From Flavobacteriales bacterium (GTDB taxonomy: Bacteria > Bacteroidota > Bacteroidia > Flavobacteriales_F > PHOS-HE28), in the NCBI GenBank assembly GCA_016719225.1, contig JADKAN010000003.1, forward strand, positions 1 to 64,000: a DNA stretch of 64,000 nt, read 5' to 3'. The position numbers and the translations under genes are program-made. The notes under the pieces were generated by a model. The model saw nothing but the letters and a program-made list of their open reading frames with translations. It searched no databases and was not told the DNA's origin. Numbering within the stretch: position 1 is the stretch's first letter; the number at the start of each line of letters is the position of its first letter. Below, piece after piece: positions 7,039-15,758 of the stretch.

Positions 7039-8907
7039 CTATTTCACCACCAACACCGGCACCTTCACCCGGTGCCTTACCGCATCCACGGTAGCACCAA
7101 AGAGCAGGTCCTTCAACCCCCGGTGTCCGTGCGAGCCCATCACCAACAGGTCGGCCTCGCTGCTGTTCACCAGTTTGGCGATGGCGGTAACGGGGCTTCC
7201 TTGGCCCACCACGGCTTGTGCGCTGTAGCCGGCAGCGCGAAGCTTTTCGGCGTAGCGTTCCAGGTTGAGGGCATCGTCCACCGCTTCGCGGTCCTCGGTG
7301 AGGGCGCCGAGGTAGTGCGCGGCGGCACTTTCGGTAATGTGGATCAGGATGTATTCGGCCATCGTTCCGCCTTGGGCGATGGCGGTGTTCAGCACGCGCT
7401 CGTCCAGCGGCTTGAATTCCACGGTCACCGCGATGCGCTGCGGCGGGCGCAGCTCCTGCACGTTCAGCTCGGGCAGGGCGCTGTCGAGGGGTTGCTTGGC
7501 GGTGCGCAGTTTGGCAAAGAACGGCTTTACGGTGATGTAGAGCAGCAGCAGCGCGAACAGGGCGATCACGGGGATCACCAGGAATTCCACCCACACCACG
7601 TGCGGTCCGTCGCTTTGCAGCCAGCCCGCCACTTCCTGCACCACCAGTTGCGCGTTCAGCACCACGATGATGAGCGCCGTAGCCCAGGCCAGCAGCCGCA
7701 CCCACGGCTTGATGACGAATTTGCCCATGGTCAACTTGTCTGAAGTAAAGTGGATGAGCGGGATCACGGCGAAGCCGAGCTGCAGGCTGAGCACCACTTG
7801 GCTGAGCACCAGCAGGCGGCCGAGGGAATCCGGCCCGAAGTAGATGATGCTGATGATGGCGGGGATGATGGCGAGCGAGCGGGTGATGAGGCGGCGGAGC
7901 CACGGGCGGATGCGCAGGTCCAGGTAGCCTTCCATCACGATCTGCCCGGCGAGGGTGCCGGTGATGGTGCTGCTCTGCCCGGCGCCGATGAGGGCGATGG
8001 CGAAGAGCGTGGGTGCCAAGGAGCCGAAGAGCTCGCCGAGCAGCTCGTGCGCCTGTTCGATCTCCGCGACATCGTAATGCCCTGCGGTGTGGAAGGCGGC
8101 GGCGGCGAGGATGAGGATGGCGGCGTTGACGAAGAAGGCGAGGTTGAGCGCGATGGTGGTGTCGAAGAAGTTGAAGCGGATGGCTTCGCGCATGCCCTTG
8201 TCGGTGCGCTCGAAGCGGCGCGTCTGCACCAGCGAGCTGTGGAGGTAGAGGTTGTGCGGCATCACGGTGGCGCCGATGATGCCGATGGCGATGTAGAGCG
8301 CTTTGTCGGAGAGCGCGGAGGGGATGAAGCCTTTCAGGACATCGCCCACCACGGGTTCCACGATGAACATTTCGGCGAGGAAGGAGAAGCCGATCAGCGC
8401 GACGAGCGAGAGGATGAAGATCTCCAGCATGCGCATGCCCTTGTTCATCAGGAAGAGGATGAGCAACGTATCCAGCGCGGTGATGAGCACGCCCCAAAGC
8501 ACGGGCAGGCCGAAGAGGAGGTTGAGGCCGATGGCCATGCCCACCACTTCGGCGAGGTCGCAGGCGGCGATGGCGATCTCGGCCATCACGTACAGCGGGA
8601 TGTTCACGATGGGCGGGTAGGTGTGCCTGCTGGCCTGGGCGAGGTCGAGGCCGCGCACGATGCCGAGGCGGGCGCTGAGGCTTTGCAGCAGCAGCGCCAT
8701 GAGGTTGCTCATCAGCAGCACCCAGATCAGCTGGTAGCCGAAGGCGGATCCGCCGGCGATGTCGGTGGCCCAGTTGCCGGGGTCCATGTAGCCCACGCTC
8801 ACCAGGTAGGCCGGCCCGAGGAAGGCGAGGAGGCGGCGCCAGCCTTTCGCGGTGGGGATGGCCACGCTGGAATGCGCGTCGCCGAGGGAACGGCGGTCGT
8901 GCGTCAT
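7039..8907 (-). CDS. mntH: Nramp-family divalent metal transporter with C-terminal universal stress domain
   Basis: This 622-residue protein imports divalent metal, probably Mn2+ or Fe2+, across the inner membrane with protons. The Nramp core covers about residues 25-465, with the DPGN metal motif at 42-45 and MPHN at 216-219, and many hydrophobic helices between. After a linker, residues about 475-622 form a UspA-like nucleotide-binding domain ending with MGSHGHRGLKDLLFGATVDA and PVLVVK. Typical Nramp proteins are about 400-450 residues, so the stress domain is an added module that may gate or sense energy state (inference). The start ATG overlaps the stop of the upstream mntR-like gene by 4 bp (ATGA), implying translational coupling and co-regulation by metal. 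Confidence 0.93.
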   Translation of the reverse strand: MTHDRRSLGDAHSSVAIPTAKGWRRLLAFLGPAYLVSVGYMDPGNWATDIAGGSAFGYQLIWVLLMSNLMALLLQSLSARLGIVRGLDLAQASRHTYPPIVNIPLYVMAEIAIAACDLAEVVGMAIGLNLLFGLPVLWGVLITALDTLLILFLMNKGMRMLEIFILSLVALIGFSFLAEMFIVEPVVGDVLKGFIPSALSDKALYIAIGIIGATVMPHNLYLHSSLVQTRRFERTDKGMREAIRFNFFDTTIALNLAFFVNAAILILAAAAFHTAGHYDVAEIEQAHELLGELFGSLAPTLFAIALIGAGQSSTITGTLAGQIVMEGYLDLRIRPWLRRLITRSLAIIPAIISIIYFGPDSLGRLLVLSQVVLSLQLGFAVIPLIHFTSDKLTMGKFVIKPWVRLLAWATALIIVVLNAQLVVQEVAGWLQSDGPHVVWVEFLVIPVIALFALLLLYITVKPFFAKLRTAKQPLDSALPELNVQELRPPQRIAVTVEFKPLDERVLNTAIAQGGTMAEYILIHITESAAAHYLGALTEDREAVDDALNLERYAEKLRAAGYSAQAVVGQGSPVTAIAKLVNSSEADLLVMGSHGHRGLKDLLFGATVDAVRHRVKVPVLVVK

Positions 8908-9584
8908 GGCTTCCGGCTTTTCCCCTTGGGCAGCAGTTCCACCAGCAGGTGCGCGGCCACTTGCGCGGAGAGTGTGAGGTGCAGCGCCTTTCCGCTTTGC
9001 AGTTCCACGCTCTCGTCGAAGGCATGGCGGGCCTTCACCTCAAAGGTCATCCCGATGCTGACGCCTTTGCCATCCAGCAGGTGCAGCAGTTCATCGCTGC
9101 CGTCCTTCACGGCGGCGATGCGCACGTGCAGGCCCGCGCTGCATTCCGTCAGCGGCCGGGTGTCCCGCTCGGTCATGCGGCCGTTGCGGTCCGGGATGGG
9201 GTCGCCGTGCGGATCGAAGGCCGGGTCGCCGAGGTATTTGGCGAGGCTGTCGGTGAGCTTCTCGCTGCTGACGTGCTCCAATTGTTCCGCCACCTCATGC
9301 ACCTCGTTCCACTTGAAGCCGAGGCGTTCCACGAGGAAGGTCTCCCACAGGCGGTGCTTGCGGACGAGCTTCAGCGCGGCGGCCTTGCCCTTGGCGGTGA
9401 GCTTCACGCCGTAGTAGGGCTCATGCTTCAGCAGGCCTTTCTCGGCGAGCTTCTTCAGCATCACGGTGACGCTGCTGGCCTTGATGTCCAGGCGCTCGGC
9501 GAGGTCCTTGGTGCCTGCGGTAGCGCCATCCTGCAGCAGGGCGTGCACGGCTTTGATGTGGTCCTCCTCGCTGCGGGTAAGCAT
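8904..9584 (-). CDS. mntR: DtxR/MntR-family metal-dependent transcriptional repressor
   Basis: A 226-residue metalloregulator. Residues 1-65 form a winged helix-turn-helix (EEDHIKAVHALLQ, IKASSVTVMLKKLAEKGLL). The following dimerisation and metal-binding domain has KHRLWETFLVERLGF, EVAEQLEHVSS and DPHGDPIPD, which carry the usual histidine, glutamate and cysteine-site ligands of the family. A C-terminal FeoA/SH3-like part (TECSAGLHVRIAAVKD onward) completes the long form. It is expected to repress metal uptake when Mn or Fe is plentiful. It is first in a two-gene operon with the transporter, and a near-palindromic operator lies over its promoter. The start at 9584 is only five bases from the -7 element, implying a leaderless message. 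Confidence 0.9.
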   Translation of the reverse strand: MLTRSEEDHIKAVHALLQDGATAGTKDLAERLDIKASSVTVMLKKLAEKGLLKHEPYYGVKLTAKGKAAALKLVRKHRLWETFLVERLGFKWNEVHEVAEQLEHVSSEKLTDSLAKYLGDPAFDPHGDPIPDRNGRMTERDTRPLTECSAGLHVRIAAVKDGSDELLHLLDGKGVSIGMTFEVKARHAFDESVELQSGKALHLTLSAQVAAHLLVELLPKGKSRKP

Positions 9585-9589
9585 GGGGA

Positions 9590-9629
9590 CAAATGTAGGA
9601 TGGAAATTAAATGATTAGGCAAGACTAAA
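9590..9629 (-). promoter_or_regulatory. promoter and probable MntR operator of the metal-uptake operon
   Basis: On the minus strand TACATTTG (9597-9590) matches the Bacteroidota -7 element, and a TTG lies 22 bases upstream at 9622-9620. ATTAGGCAAGACTAAA at 9614-9629 is an imperfect palindrome with TTAG/CTAA ends, as in known DtxR/MntR boxes, and overlaps the upstream promoter element. That position would let a bound repressor block transcription. Confidence 0.6.
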
Positions 9630-9735
9630 ATATAGATTGAATGTGGATTGAATTAGAAAACCTATACTTCGGTCCTCCGCCTCGCATTTCTGTGCGCCTC
9701 CGCGCCTCCGCGCCTCGGCGTCCCGTTGCCACGAC

Positions 9736-10938
9736 TCACTCCAGCGAAACCATTTCCGGCCGTGCCGCGCCCAAGCCGGTGTAGAGCTTGAGGGCCGCCA
9801 CGCCCAGCAGCAGCACGAACACGTAGTTCCAATTGGCGGTGAGGTCGAAGAGGCTGCCAGCAATGAACGGCCCGGTGGCGGCCAAGGAATAGCCGATGGC
9901 CTGCGCCATGCCGGAGAGCTTCGTAGCGGTCTCGGTATTGCTGGAGCGGACCACGATGAGGTAGAGCGAAAGCCCGAAGGCACCGCCGAGCGAAAAGCCG
10001 ATCATGGCCACCCAGAGCTGCACCGGCCCGATGCCGGGGAAGATCAGGCCGAACAAGGCCACCACTTCCAAGGCGATCAGCGTGATGATGATGGAGCGTT
10101 GGTCCGGTCGCTTCCCGGCCCACAGCGGCGTGAGCAAGGAGCCGAGCACGCCGGTGGCCTGGGAAAGCGAGAGCATCCAACCGGCGAAGACCGCGTCCTC
10201 GCCGCGCCCTTGGATCATGTCCGGAAGCCACGCGAGCACCACGTAGTAGGCCAGGGATTGCAGGCCCATGAAGAGCGCCACGTTCCATGCGAGCCGGGAT
10301 GCGAGAAGGGCCTTCATGGCCTGCTTGTAGCTCCCCGGCGGCCGCACATACTTGGAGCGCGAAAGTTGCGGAAGCCAGAGCAGGAGCGCCATCGTCGCCA
10401 GCGCCGCCCAAACGGCCAATGCGCCGCGCCAGCCCCAGGAGAGGCCTTCCGCCAGCGGCACCGTGATGCCGGCGGCAAAAGCGGCACCCAAACCCATGGC
10501 ACCGGAATACATGCTGGTCATCAAGCCGAACTTCTTGGAGAAGCTCTGCTTGACCAGCCCGGGCAGCAGCACGTTCCCGAAGGCGATGGCGATGCCGAGC
10601 AAAAGCGTGCCGATGTAAAGCGTGAACACGGCAGGGATGGAGCGCACCGCGATGCCGATGGTGAGCAGGCCCATGGCCGCTGCCAACATGCCGGGAATGC
10701 CGTAGCGCCGGGTGACCAAGGGCGCTACCAAGGAGATCGAGGCGAAGGCCAACAGCGGCAAGGTGGTCAGCAGGCCCAGCATGGTGTTGGACAGCCCGGT
10801 GCTGTCGCGGATCATGCCGATCAACGGACCCACCGCAGCCAGCGCGGGGCGGAGGTTGAGGGCGATCAGCAGGATCCCGGCGATGAGGAGGCCATCCTTG
10901 GGGCGCACGGAAGGCGTGGGAACGGTTTGCTGGGACAT
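9736..10938 (-). CDS. MFS transporter, CynX/NimT-type
   Basis: A 400-residue inner-membrane protein with twelve predicted helices and the pattern of the CynX/NimT branch of the major facilitator superfamily: ALNLRPALAAVGPLIGMIRD near the N-terminus, LLGIAIAFGNVLLPGLVKQ in the middle and GLSLYLIVVR in the second half. Members export or exchange small molecules such as cyanate or nitroimidazoles; the substrate here is unknown. It stands alone, divergent from the acyl carrier protein operon across about 170 bp. The 100 bp past its stop carry a GC-rich run of GCGCCTCC units, related to a dispersed repeat seen elsewhere in the window. Confidence 0.85.
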   Translation of the reverse strand: MSQQTVPTPSVRPKDGLLIAGILLIALNLRPALAAVGPLIGMIRDSTGLSNTMLGLLTTLPLLAFASISLVAPLVTRRYGIPGMLAAAMGLLTIGIAVRSIPAVFTLYIGTLLLGIAIAFGNVLLPGLVKQSFSKKFGLMTSMYSGAMGLGAAFAAGITVPLAEGLSWGWRGALAVWAALATMALLLWLPQLSRSKYVRPPGSYKQAMKALLASRLAWNVALFMGLQSLAYYVVLAWLPDMIQGRGEDAVFAGWMLSLSQATGVLGSLLTPLWAGKRPDQRSIIITLIALEVVALFGLIFPGIGPVQLWVAMIGFSLGGAFGLSLYLIVVRSSNTETATKLSGMAQAIGYSLAATGPFIAGSLFDLTANWNYVFVLLLGVAALKLYTGLGAARPEMVSLE

Positions 10939-11097
10939 GGACGAGGTCGGGGGGGCGGGTGCTGCACGCAGGGCCCGGGAAGGCCGCGAAGGTAGGTGTG
11001 GGAGGAAGCATTCCGAACGGGGAATATCCTCCGAATTGCTTAATAAGCATATGCCAATGCAGCATTGTTATTGTTTATACCAATTCGAATGGATCCT

Positions 11098-11105
11098 TAG
11101 CTTTG
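11098..11105 (+). promoter_or_regulatory. -7 element of the acyl-chain operon
   Basis: TAGCTTTG fits the Bacteroidota -7 consensus TAnnTTTG and ends four bases before the ATG of the acyl carrier protein gene. A TTG at 11071-11073 is 24 bases upstream, rather far. If used, the transcript would be essentially leaderless. Confidence 0.45.
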
Positions 11106-11109
11106 GAAC

Positions 11110-11376
11110 ATGCCGAAGGACCCCACCGGAGAGGAAACCTCTGTTTTTGAACAGGTACAAGCCGTTTTCAGGAAGGAGCTGGGACTACCGGGCCTGGAGC
11201 TTTCACTCGCCCACACACCTGCCGACATCCCGAAGTGGGATTCACTGCGCTCCATGATGATCCTGCGCAAATTGGAGAAGCACTTCAACGTGCGCGTTGG
11301 TGTGGAGAAGGCGATGAGCATTAAAAGTGTGGGCGATCTGGTGGCGGCCTTGGAAGACAAGTTGGACCATGGATGA
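11110..11376 (+). CDS. acyl carrier protein
   Basis: An 88-residue acidic helical protein with the phosphopantetheine attachment serine in WDSLRSM (Ser45), followed by the expected helix RKLEKHFNVRVGVEKAM. It would carry growing acyl chains as thioesters for the enzymes encoded directly downstream. It lacks the surroundings of the housekeeping acpP (fabF, rnc), so it is a pathway-specific carrier. It opens the operon. Its stop codon lies inside the start of the next gene in the sequence ATGGATGA, an 8-bp overlap that implies translational coupling. Confidence 0.9.
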   Translation: MPKDPTGEETSVFEQVQAVFRKELGLPGLELSLAHTPADIPKWDSLRSMMILRKLEKHFNVRVGVEKAMSIKSVGDLVAALEDKLDHG

Positions 11377-12442
11377 ACGCAACGCACGAGCAGGTTCTGA
11401 AATGCGGGGCCGGGTTCTTCCAGTGCGCGTCACGGGTTGTGGCATCGGCTTTCCTGCCGGTGGTAAATGGGTGAGCAACGAAGAGGTGCATGCGCTTCGC
11501 TTCGGACCGGATTGGCGCACGGAAATGGCCAGGCAGGGGGCGGATCCCGGCTACTACGAGGCGAAACTCGGCGTGCGTCGACGCTATTGGGTGCAAAGGC
11601 CTGGCCAGGAAAATTCGCCGGACGCACTGACCGCGATGGACCTGATGTCCGCTGCTGCGACCCATGCCTTGGCCAATGCCAGCATGAAAGCATCCGACAT
11701 GGATGCCATGATCTGTGTCACGATCACTTCGCCGTTCTATACCACTGCTGTTGCTGCCCGTCTCGCCCAACAACTGGGTGTCCAAGCGCCTTCGTTCGAT
11801 CTGCGGACCGGTTGCGCAACGGGGATCTTCGCCCTGGTGATCGCTGCTCAGCTCATCGACGGTGGAGCGCGGAACGTGTTGATAACAGCCGGCGATACCA
11901 CGAGCAAGATCCTCGATCCAACGAACAACACCGTGTACGCCGGAGGGGATGCGGGATCCGCCATCGTACTATCGCGATCCACGGGTAAGGCAGGTTTCCT
12001 CGCCCACTACATCGATACGGACGGCACCTTCTCCGCACAGACCGGGGTGCCCGGTCTTTTACCGCCAACGCGGGCGGATGTGGAGGCGAAGCGATACTAT
12101 CTGGAATACAGGGACGAAGGCAAGGAAGCCATGTTGGATGGGGCTTGGAAACGCATTCCGGATGAATTGTACGCGCGCTCCGGGCTTGTTGCGAAGGACA
12201 TCGCTTGCTATGTGCCGCACCAAGCGGCCAAGCGTCAACTGGCGCTTGCGGCGAAGGAGGCGGATATTCCGGAGGCCCGTATGGTGAACGTTCTTGGTGA
12301 ATATGCCAACTGTGGACCCGCGACCATTTTTCTGGCACTTCACCGGGCCTTTGAGGAAGATCGGATCAACAGTGGCGATCGCTACATGCTGGGCGCCGCA
12401 GGTGGTGGCTTGTCCTGGGGTGGCGTGATAATGGAACATTGA
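11369..12442 (+). CDS. KAS III-like 3-oxoacyl-ACP synthase (first)
   Basis: A 357-residue thiolase-fold enzyme with the FabH catalytic triad: Cys149 in DLRTGCATGIFAL, His284 in YVPHQAAK and Asn314 in GEYANCGPATIF. FabH enzymes condense an acyl-CoA starter with malonyl-ACP, while relatives in secondary pathways use unusual starters or transfer acyl groups. It is longer than housekeeping FabH (about 320 residues) owing to an N-terminal extension and an insert around 220-270. The start at 11369 was chosen because it overlaps the carrier protein gene in the same way as another junction in this operon; a later ATG at 11402 is possible. The next gene follows after three bases. Confidence 0.85.
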   Translation: MDERNARAGSEMRGRVLPVRVTGCGIGFPAGGKWVSNEEVHALRFGPDWRTEMARQGADPGYYEAKLGVRRRYWVQRPGQENSPDALTAMDLMSAAATHALANASMKASDMDAMICVTITSPFYTTAVAARLAQQLGVQAPSFDLRTGCATGIFALVIAAQLIDGGARNVLITAGDTTSKILDPTNNTVYAGGDAGSAIVLSRSTGKAGFLAHYIDTDGTFSAQTGVPGLLPPTRADVEAKRYYLEYRDEGKEAMLDGAWKRIPDELYARSGLVAKDIACYVPHQAAKRQLALAAKEADIPEARMVNVLGEYANCGPATIFLALHRAFEEDRINSGDRYMLGAAGGGLSWGGVIMEH

Positions 12443-12445
12443 ACG

Positions 12446-13456
12446 ATGAAGAGCTGGGGCGTTGTTTTCCAAGGTGTCGGAGCCTATTTGCCCGGCGCGC
12501 CCATCAGCAATAAGGAATTGCAGGAGCGTCATGGTCTCGTGTTCGATCTGGAAAAGCATGAGGCCACTACGGGGATCCGCGCTCGGCATTGGGCCGGTGC
12601 GCTGGAGGCCACGAGCCACATTGCGGCCGGTGCGGCGAAGGTGGCATTGGTCCGCGCCGAAGTGGACGCGAAGGACCTGGACCGGATCATCCTGGGCACC
12701 TCCAGTGCCGACCATACCAACCTGGCCGCCGCATGTCGCGTGCAACAATTGATCGGTGCCACGTGTCCCGCCTCGGACATCACGGCTGCTTGCGCAGGAT
12801 TCATTTATGCGTTGGAGCAGGGCGCCAACCTCGTGCGTACGGGATCCCAACGCGTGCTCGTGATAGGCGCCGACACCAAATCCCGCTTCATTCGTGCTAA
12901 CGATCCGGTATTCGGACCGATCTTCAGTGATGGCGGCGGAGCGGTGGTGTTGGCACCCACGGAACGGGAAGGTGAGGGCATCCTTGATATCCGGTTGTGG
13001 GCGGACGGCAGCGGCTTCGAAACGCTTTATGTACCTGCCGGCGGAAGTATGATGCCCGCAAGCAAGGAGACCGTGGAGGGCAATTTGCACGGCACCATGG
13101 CCACCATGCCCGGCAAGGAATTGGCACTGGCCGCTGCCGCGAAAATGGCGGAGCTCGGCATGGAGGTGCTGGAGCGGAACGGATATGCCGCGAAGGATGT
13201 GGACGTGTTCATTCCGCATCAAGCCAACTACTACATCATGCGGCGCATCGCGGAAAGCATGGGCATTCCGGAAGAACGGATGGAGGTGGCCATCGATCGT
13301 GTCGGCAATTGCATCGCCGGCACCATCCCGATCGCACTGGAGCAGGCGTATGCACAAGGTCGATCGAAGCCCGGTGCGTTGGTATTGCTCGTGGCTGCGG
13401 GCGCGGGTTATTCCGGTGGAGCGGTGTTGTATAAAGTACCCCGTGGGAATGGATGA
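12446..13456 (+). CDS. KAS III-like 3-oxoacyl-ACP synthase (second)
   Basis: A 336-residue FabH-type enzyme, different in sequence from its neighbour. The triad is Cys116 in SDITAACAGFIYAL, His258 in FIPHQANYYI and Asn288 in DRVGNCIAGTIPIAL, so it should be catalytically competent. Length and motifs are closer to standard FabH than in the preceding gene. Two KAS III enzymes side by side suggest either a heterodimer or two separate condensation or acyl-transfer steps on the operon's carrier protein. Its end overlaps the reductase start by 8 bp (ATGGATGA). It could in principle be the cell's housekeeping fabH, but the context argues against this. Confidence 0.85.
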   Translation: MKSWGVVFQGVGAYLPGAPISNKELQERHGLVFDLEKHEATTGIRARHWAGALEATSHIAAGAAKVALVRAEVDAKDLDRIILGTSSADHTNLAAACRVQQLIGATCPASDITAACAGFIYALEQGANLVRTGSQRVLVIGADTKSRFIRANDPVFGPIFSDGGGAVVLAPTEREGEGILDIRLWADGSGFETLYVPAGGSMMPASKETVEGNLHGTMATMPGKELALAAAAKMAELGMEVLERNGYAAKDVDVFIPHQANYYIMRRIAESMGIPEERMEVAIDRVGNCIAGTIPIALEQAYAQGRSKPGALVLLVAAGAGYSGGAVLYKVPRGNG

Positions 13457-14207
13457 AACGTTGAAAGGCAGAACAGCATTGGTGACGGGTGCGGGCATCG
13501 GCATCGGCCATGCGATATGTGTTGCGCTGGCGGGGGCCGGGGCGACGGTTATCGCTGTCGCACGCGATCGGGTGAAGCTGGACCAGCTGGCTACAACGCT
13601 AGGGGACAAGCGACATCAATGTTGGTCCATCGACCTGGCTACGAAGCCGGGAAGAGCGGACCTGTTGGGGCGGTTGAAGGAAGTTGACATGCCGGTGATC
13701 GTGGTGAACAACCTGCATGTGCCATCACCCAAAGTGCGACTGCGCAACATTTCGGCGGAAGAATTCAGCGCGGATTTCACGGTCAACATCGATCACCTGT
13801 TCACCTTGATGGACCCGGTGATCACTGCGCAGCATGCCGCTGGTTTTGGGCGCTGGATAGGCATTACATCCAAGGCCGCACGCACCGGCATGCCGGGGCA
13901 AGCACGCTACAATGCACAGAAGGCCGCCATGGAAGCGCTGTTGAACACGCTCGCTGTGGAAGAAGGTCAAAAAGGGATCACCGCGAACTGCGTGGCTCCC
14001 GGTCTGATCGATACTCCTTCCGTGGAAACACGTGTCCCCTCGGAATTACGCGCCAAATTCGCACGCAACAACGCATTGGCAAAAGCAGGAGCTCCCGAGC
14101 AAGTGGCCGCAGCTGTTTTGTTCCTCGCATCGCCTGCATCATCTTACATTACGGGTGAAGTTATTTCCGTTGATGGCGGCGCATCCCTGGCCTGGGCCTT
14201 CAAATGA
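13449..14207 (+). CDS. short-chain dehydrogenase/reductase, FabG-like
   Basis: A 252-residue Rossmann-fold reductase with the cofactor motif TGAGIGIG (13-20), VNN (86-88) in the strand-4 position, and the catalytic Ser141, Tyr154 and Lys158 (GITSKAA, YNAQKAA). The C-terminal ASSYITGEVISVDGG is typical of 3-oxoacyl-ACP reductases. It most likely reduces the beta-keto group made by the KAS III enzymes. The start at 13449 is placed by the 8-bp overlap with the upstream gene; an upstream in-frame extension exists but has no family similarity. The ligase gene follows after nine bases. Confidence 0.87.
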   Translation: MDETLKGRTALVTGAGIGIGHAICVALAGAGATVIAVARDRVKLDQLATTLGDKRHQCWSIDLATKPGRADLLGRLKEVDMPVIVVNNLHVPSPKVRLRNISAEEFSADFTVNIDHLFTLMDPVITAQHAAGFGRWIGITSKAARTGMPGQARYNAQKAAMEALLNTLAVEEGQKGITANCVAPGLIDTPSVETRVPSELRAKFARNNALAKAGAPEQVAAAVLFLASPASSYITGEVISVDGGASLAWAFK

Positions 14208-14216
14208 AAAAGAAGC

Positions 14217-15758
14217 ATGGAACCCATACTTTCAAAGGTTATCCGGCAGCGCGCACGCATCCATCCGCATCGCGAAGCCTATGTGTTCGAAGGTCGCAGC
14301 GTCAGCTACCTTGAATTTTATGACCGGGCGTCCAAGGCCGGGCGGATGTTGCAGGCCCAGGGCTTGGCCAAGGGCGATCGCGTGGGCATCCTTTGCTTGA
14401 ACGGAGTGGAAGCCGTGGACCTTGTTTTCGGCGCGATAGTGGCCGGGGTGGTACCGGTATCACTTCCATGGAAAGCGGTGCCGCAGGAATATGCGAGCAT
14501 CATCGCGGACGCCGGGGTACGGCATGTGTTCGCTGCGCCCATGTTCCTTCCCGCGTTGGCTACTTTGCCTGGAACAGTTACGGTCCATCCATTGGATGCG
14601 GAGTTGAAGAAGGAAATGGATGCGGCGAATACGCTGAAAGCAGTGGCCCAAACCGCCGCTGATCTGGCCGCGATCATCTACACGTCCGGCACCACCGGCA
14701 CACCGAAAGGCGTGATGCTCAGCCATGCCAACTTGTATGCATGCGCCTCGCTCTGTGCCATGGAAACTCCGGGCTTCGGCCCTACGACGCGGTTGCTTGT
14801 GTGCGGACCGTTGTATTCCATCTTCGGTTTTGGCGCGTTCTTCAGTTCGCTGTACACGGGCTGCACAGCGGTCTTGCTTCCGATGTTCGATCCCGAAAGC
14901 ACCTTGGCCGCTATTCAGGATGAAAGCGTGACGCATGCGCTCTTCGCGCCGATCATGATGCGCGCCATGGCCGCCGTGCCGGACGCCGCAGGCTTCGATA
15001 TGCGCACCTTGCAGCATATCCAATACGGCGGCTCACCCATGCCGGAAGCATTGATGCGTGCGGTGATGGGGCTTTTCCAGTGCGACCTTACGCAGGTGTA
15101 CGGCCTCACGGAAACCACGGGCGTGGGTTGTGCGCTCCGGTATGATGATCATCGCGCCATCTTGTCCGCGACTGCGCATGGTCGTGTGCCGCCGATCGCT
15201 TCCGCAGGAAAACCAGGTGTTGGCGTGCAGTTGGCCGTTTGCGATGACGATGGCCAACAAGTTCCAGTAGGGGAGGTGGGCGAAGTGCGGATGAAAGGCG
15301 ACGTGGTGTCCATGGGCTATTGGGGCGATCGCGAAGTGAACGAGCGCTTCCTTGCGGATGGCTGGTTCCTCACCGGCGACATGGGCGTGCTGGACGAGGA
15401 GGGCTATTTAACGTTGGTGGATCGCAGGAACGACATGATCGTTTCCAAGGGCGTGAACATTTTCCCGGCGGAGATCGAGGCAGTGCTGGAAAAGCATCCG
15501 GATGTGAAGGAATGCGCGGTAGTAAGCGCCCCGAATGAAGATCTCGGCGAAGAGGTATGTGCAGTGGTGGTCACTACAAAAAGCGATCTGGACCTACTGG
15601 AAGTACGCAAGTGGTGCGCCGGGAAAGTGGCGGACAGCAAACTGCCATCTCGTTTGGAATTCGTGGATGTACTTCCACGAACGTTAACAGGAAAGGTTTT
15701 GCGGCGCGCGGTGCGTGCTCCATTCTGGAAAAATGAACCCAAAGGAGTAAAAGGATGA
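14217..15758 (+). CDS. acyl-CoA/acyl-ACP synthetase, AMP-forming
   Basis: A 513-residue ANL-superfamily ligase. The phosphate-binding loop IIYTSGTTGTPKGVMLSH lies at about 153-170, the adenine-binding motif in QVYGLTETTG near 295, GWFLTGDMGVLDEEGYL in the hinge region, and the catalytic C-terminal lysine in RTLTGKVLRR. It adenylates a carboxylic acid with ATP and transfers it to CoA or to the phosphopantetheine arm of a carrier. In this operon it probably supplies the starter acyl unit to the carrier protein or to the KAS III enzymes. The acid is unknown. Its stop overlaps the next start by 4 bp (ATGA). Confidence 0.88.
   Translation: MEPILSKVIRQRARIHPHREAYVFEGRSVSYLEFYDRASKAGRMLQAQGLAKGDRVGILCLNGVEAVDLVFGAIVAGVVPVSLPWKAVPQEYASIIADAGVRHVFAAPMFLPALATLPGTVTVHPLDAELKKEMDAANTLKAVAQTAADLAAIIYTSGTTGTPKGVMLSHANLYACASLCAMETPGFGPTTRLLVCGPLYSIFGFGAFFSSLYTGCTAVLLPMFDPESTLAAIQDESVTHALFAPIMMRAMAAVPDAAGFDMRTLQHIQYGGSPMPEALMRAVMGLFQCDLTQVYGLTETTGVGCALRYDDHRAILSATAHGRVPPIASAGKPGVGVQLAVCDDDGQQVPVGEVGEVRMKGDVVSMGYWGDREVNERFLADGWFLTGDMGVLDEEGYLTLVDRRNDMIVSKGVNIFPAEIEAVLEKHPDVKECAVVSAPNEDLGEEVCAVVVTTKSDLDLLEVRKWCAGKVADSKLPSRLEFVDVLPRTLTGKVLRRAVRAPFWKNEPKGVKG

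Noticed and set aside
7025..9414. Long open frames (over 550 codons) in other frames of the Nramp and MntR genes
   Set aside because: They are Arg/Pro/His- or Glu/Asp/His-rich shadows produced by high GC at third codon positions; the Nramp and MntR readings carry all recognisable motifs.
9662..11065. 467-codon open frame overlapping the MFS transporter gene
   Set aside because: Composition is shadow-like and the alternative frame encodes a complete membrane transporter.
12059..13609. 516-codon antisense open frame over the second KAS III gene
   Set aside because: His- and Arg-rich text without domains, opposite to an enzyme with an intact triad.
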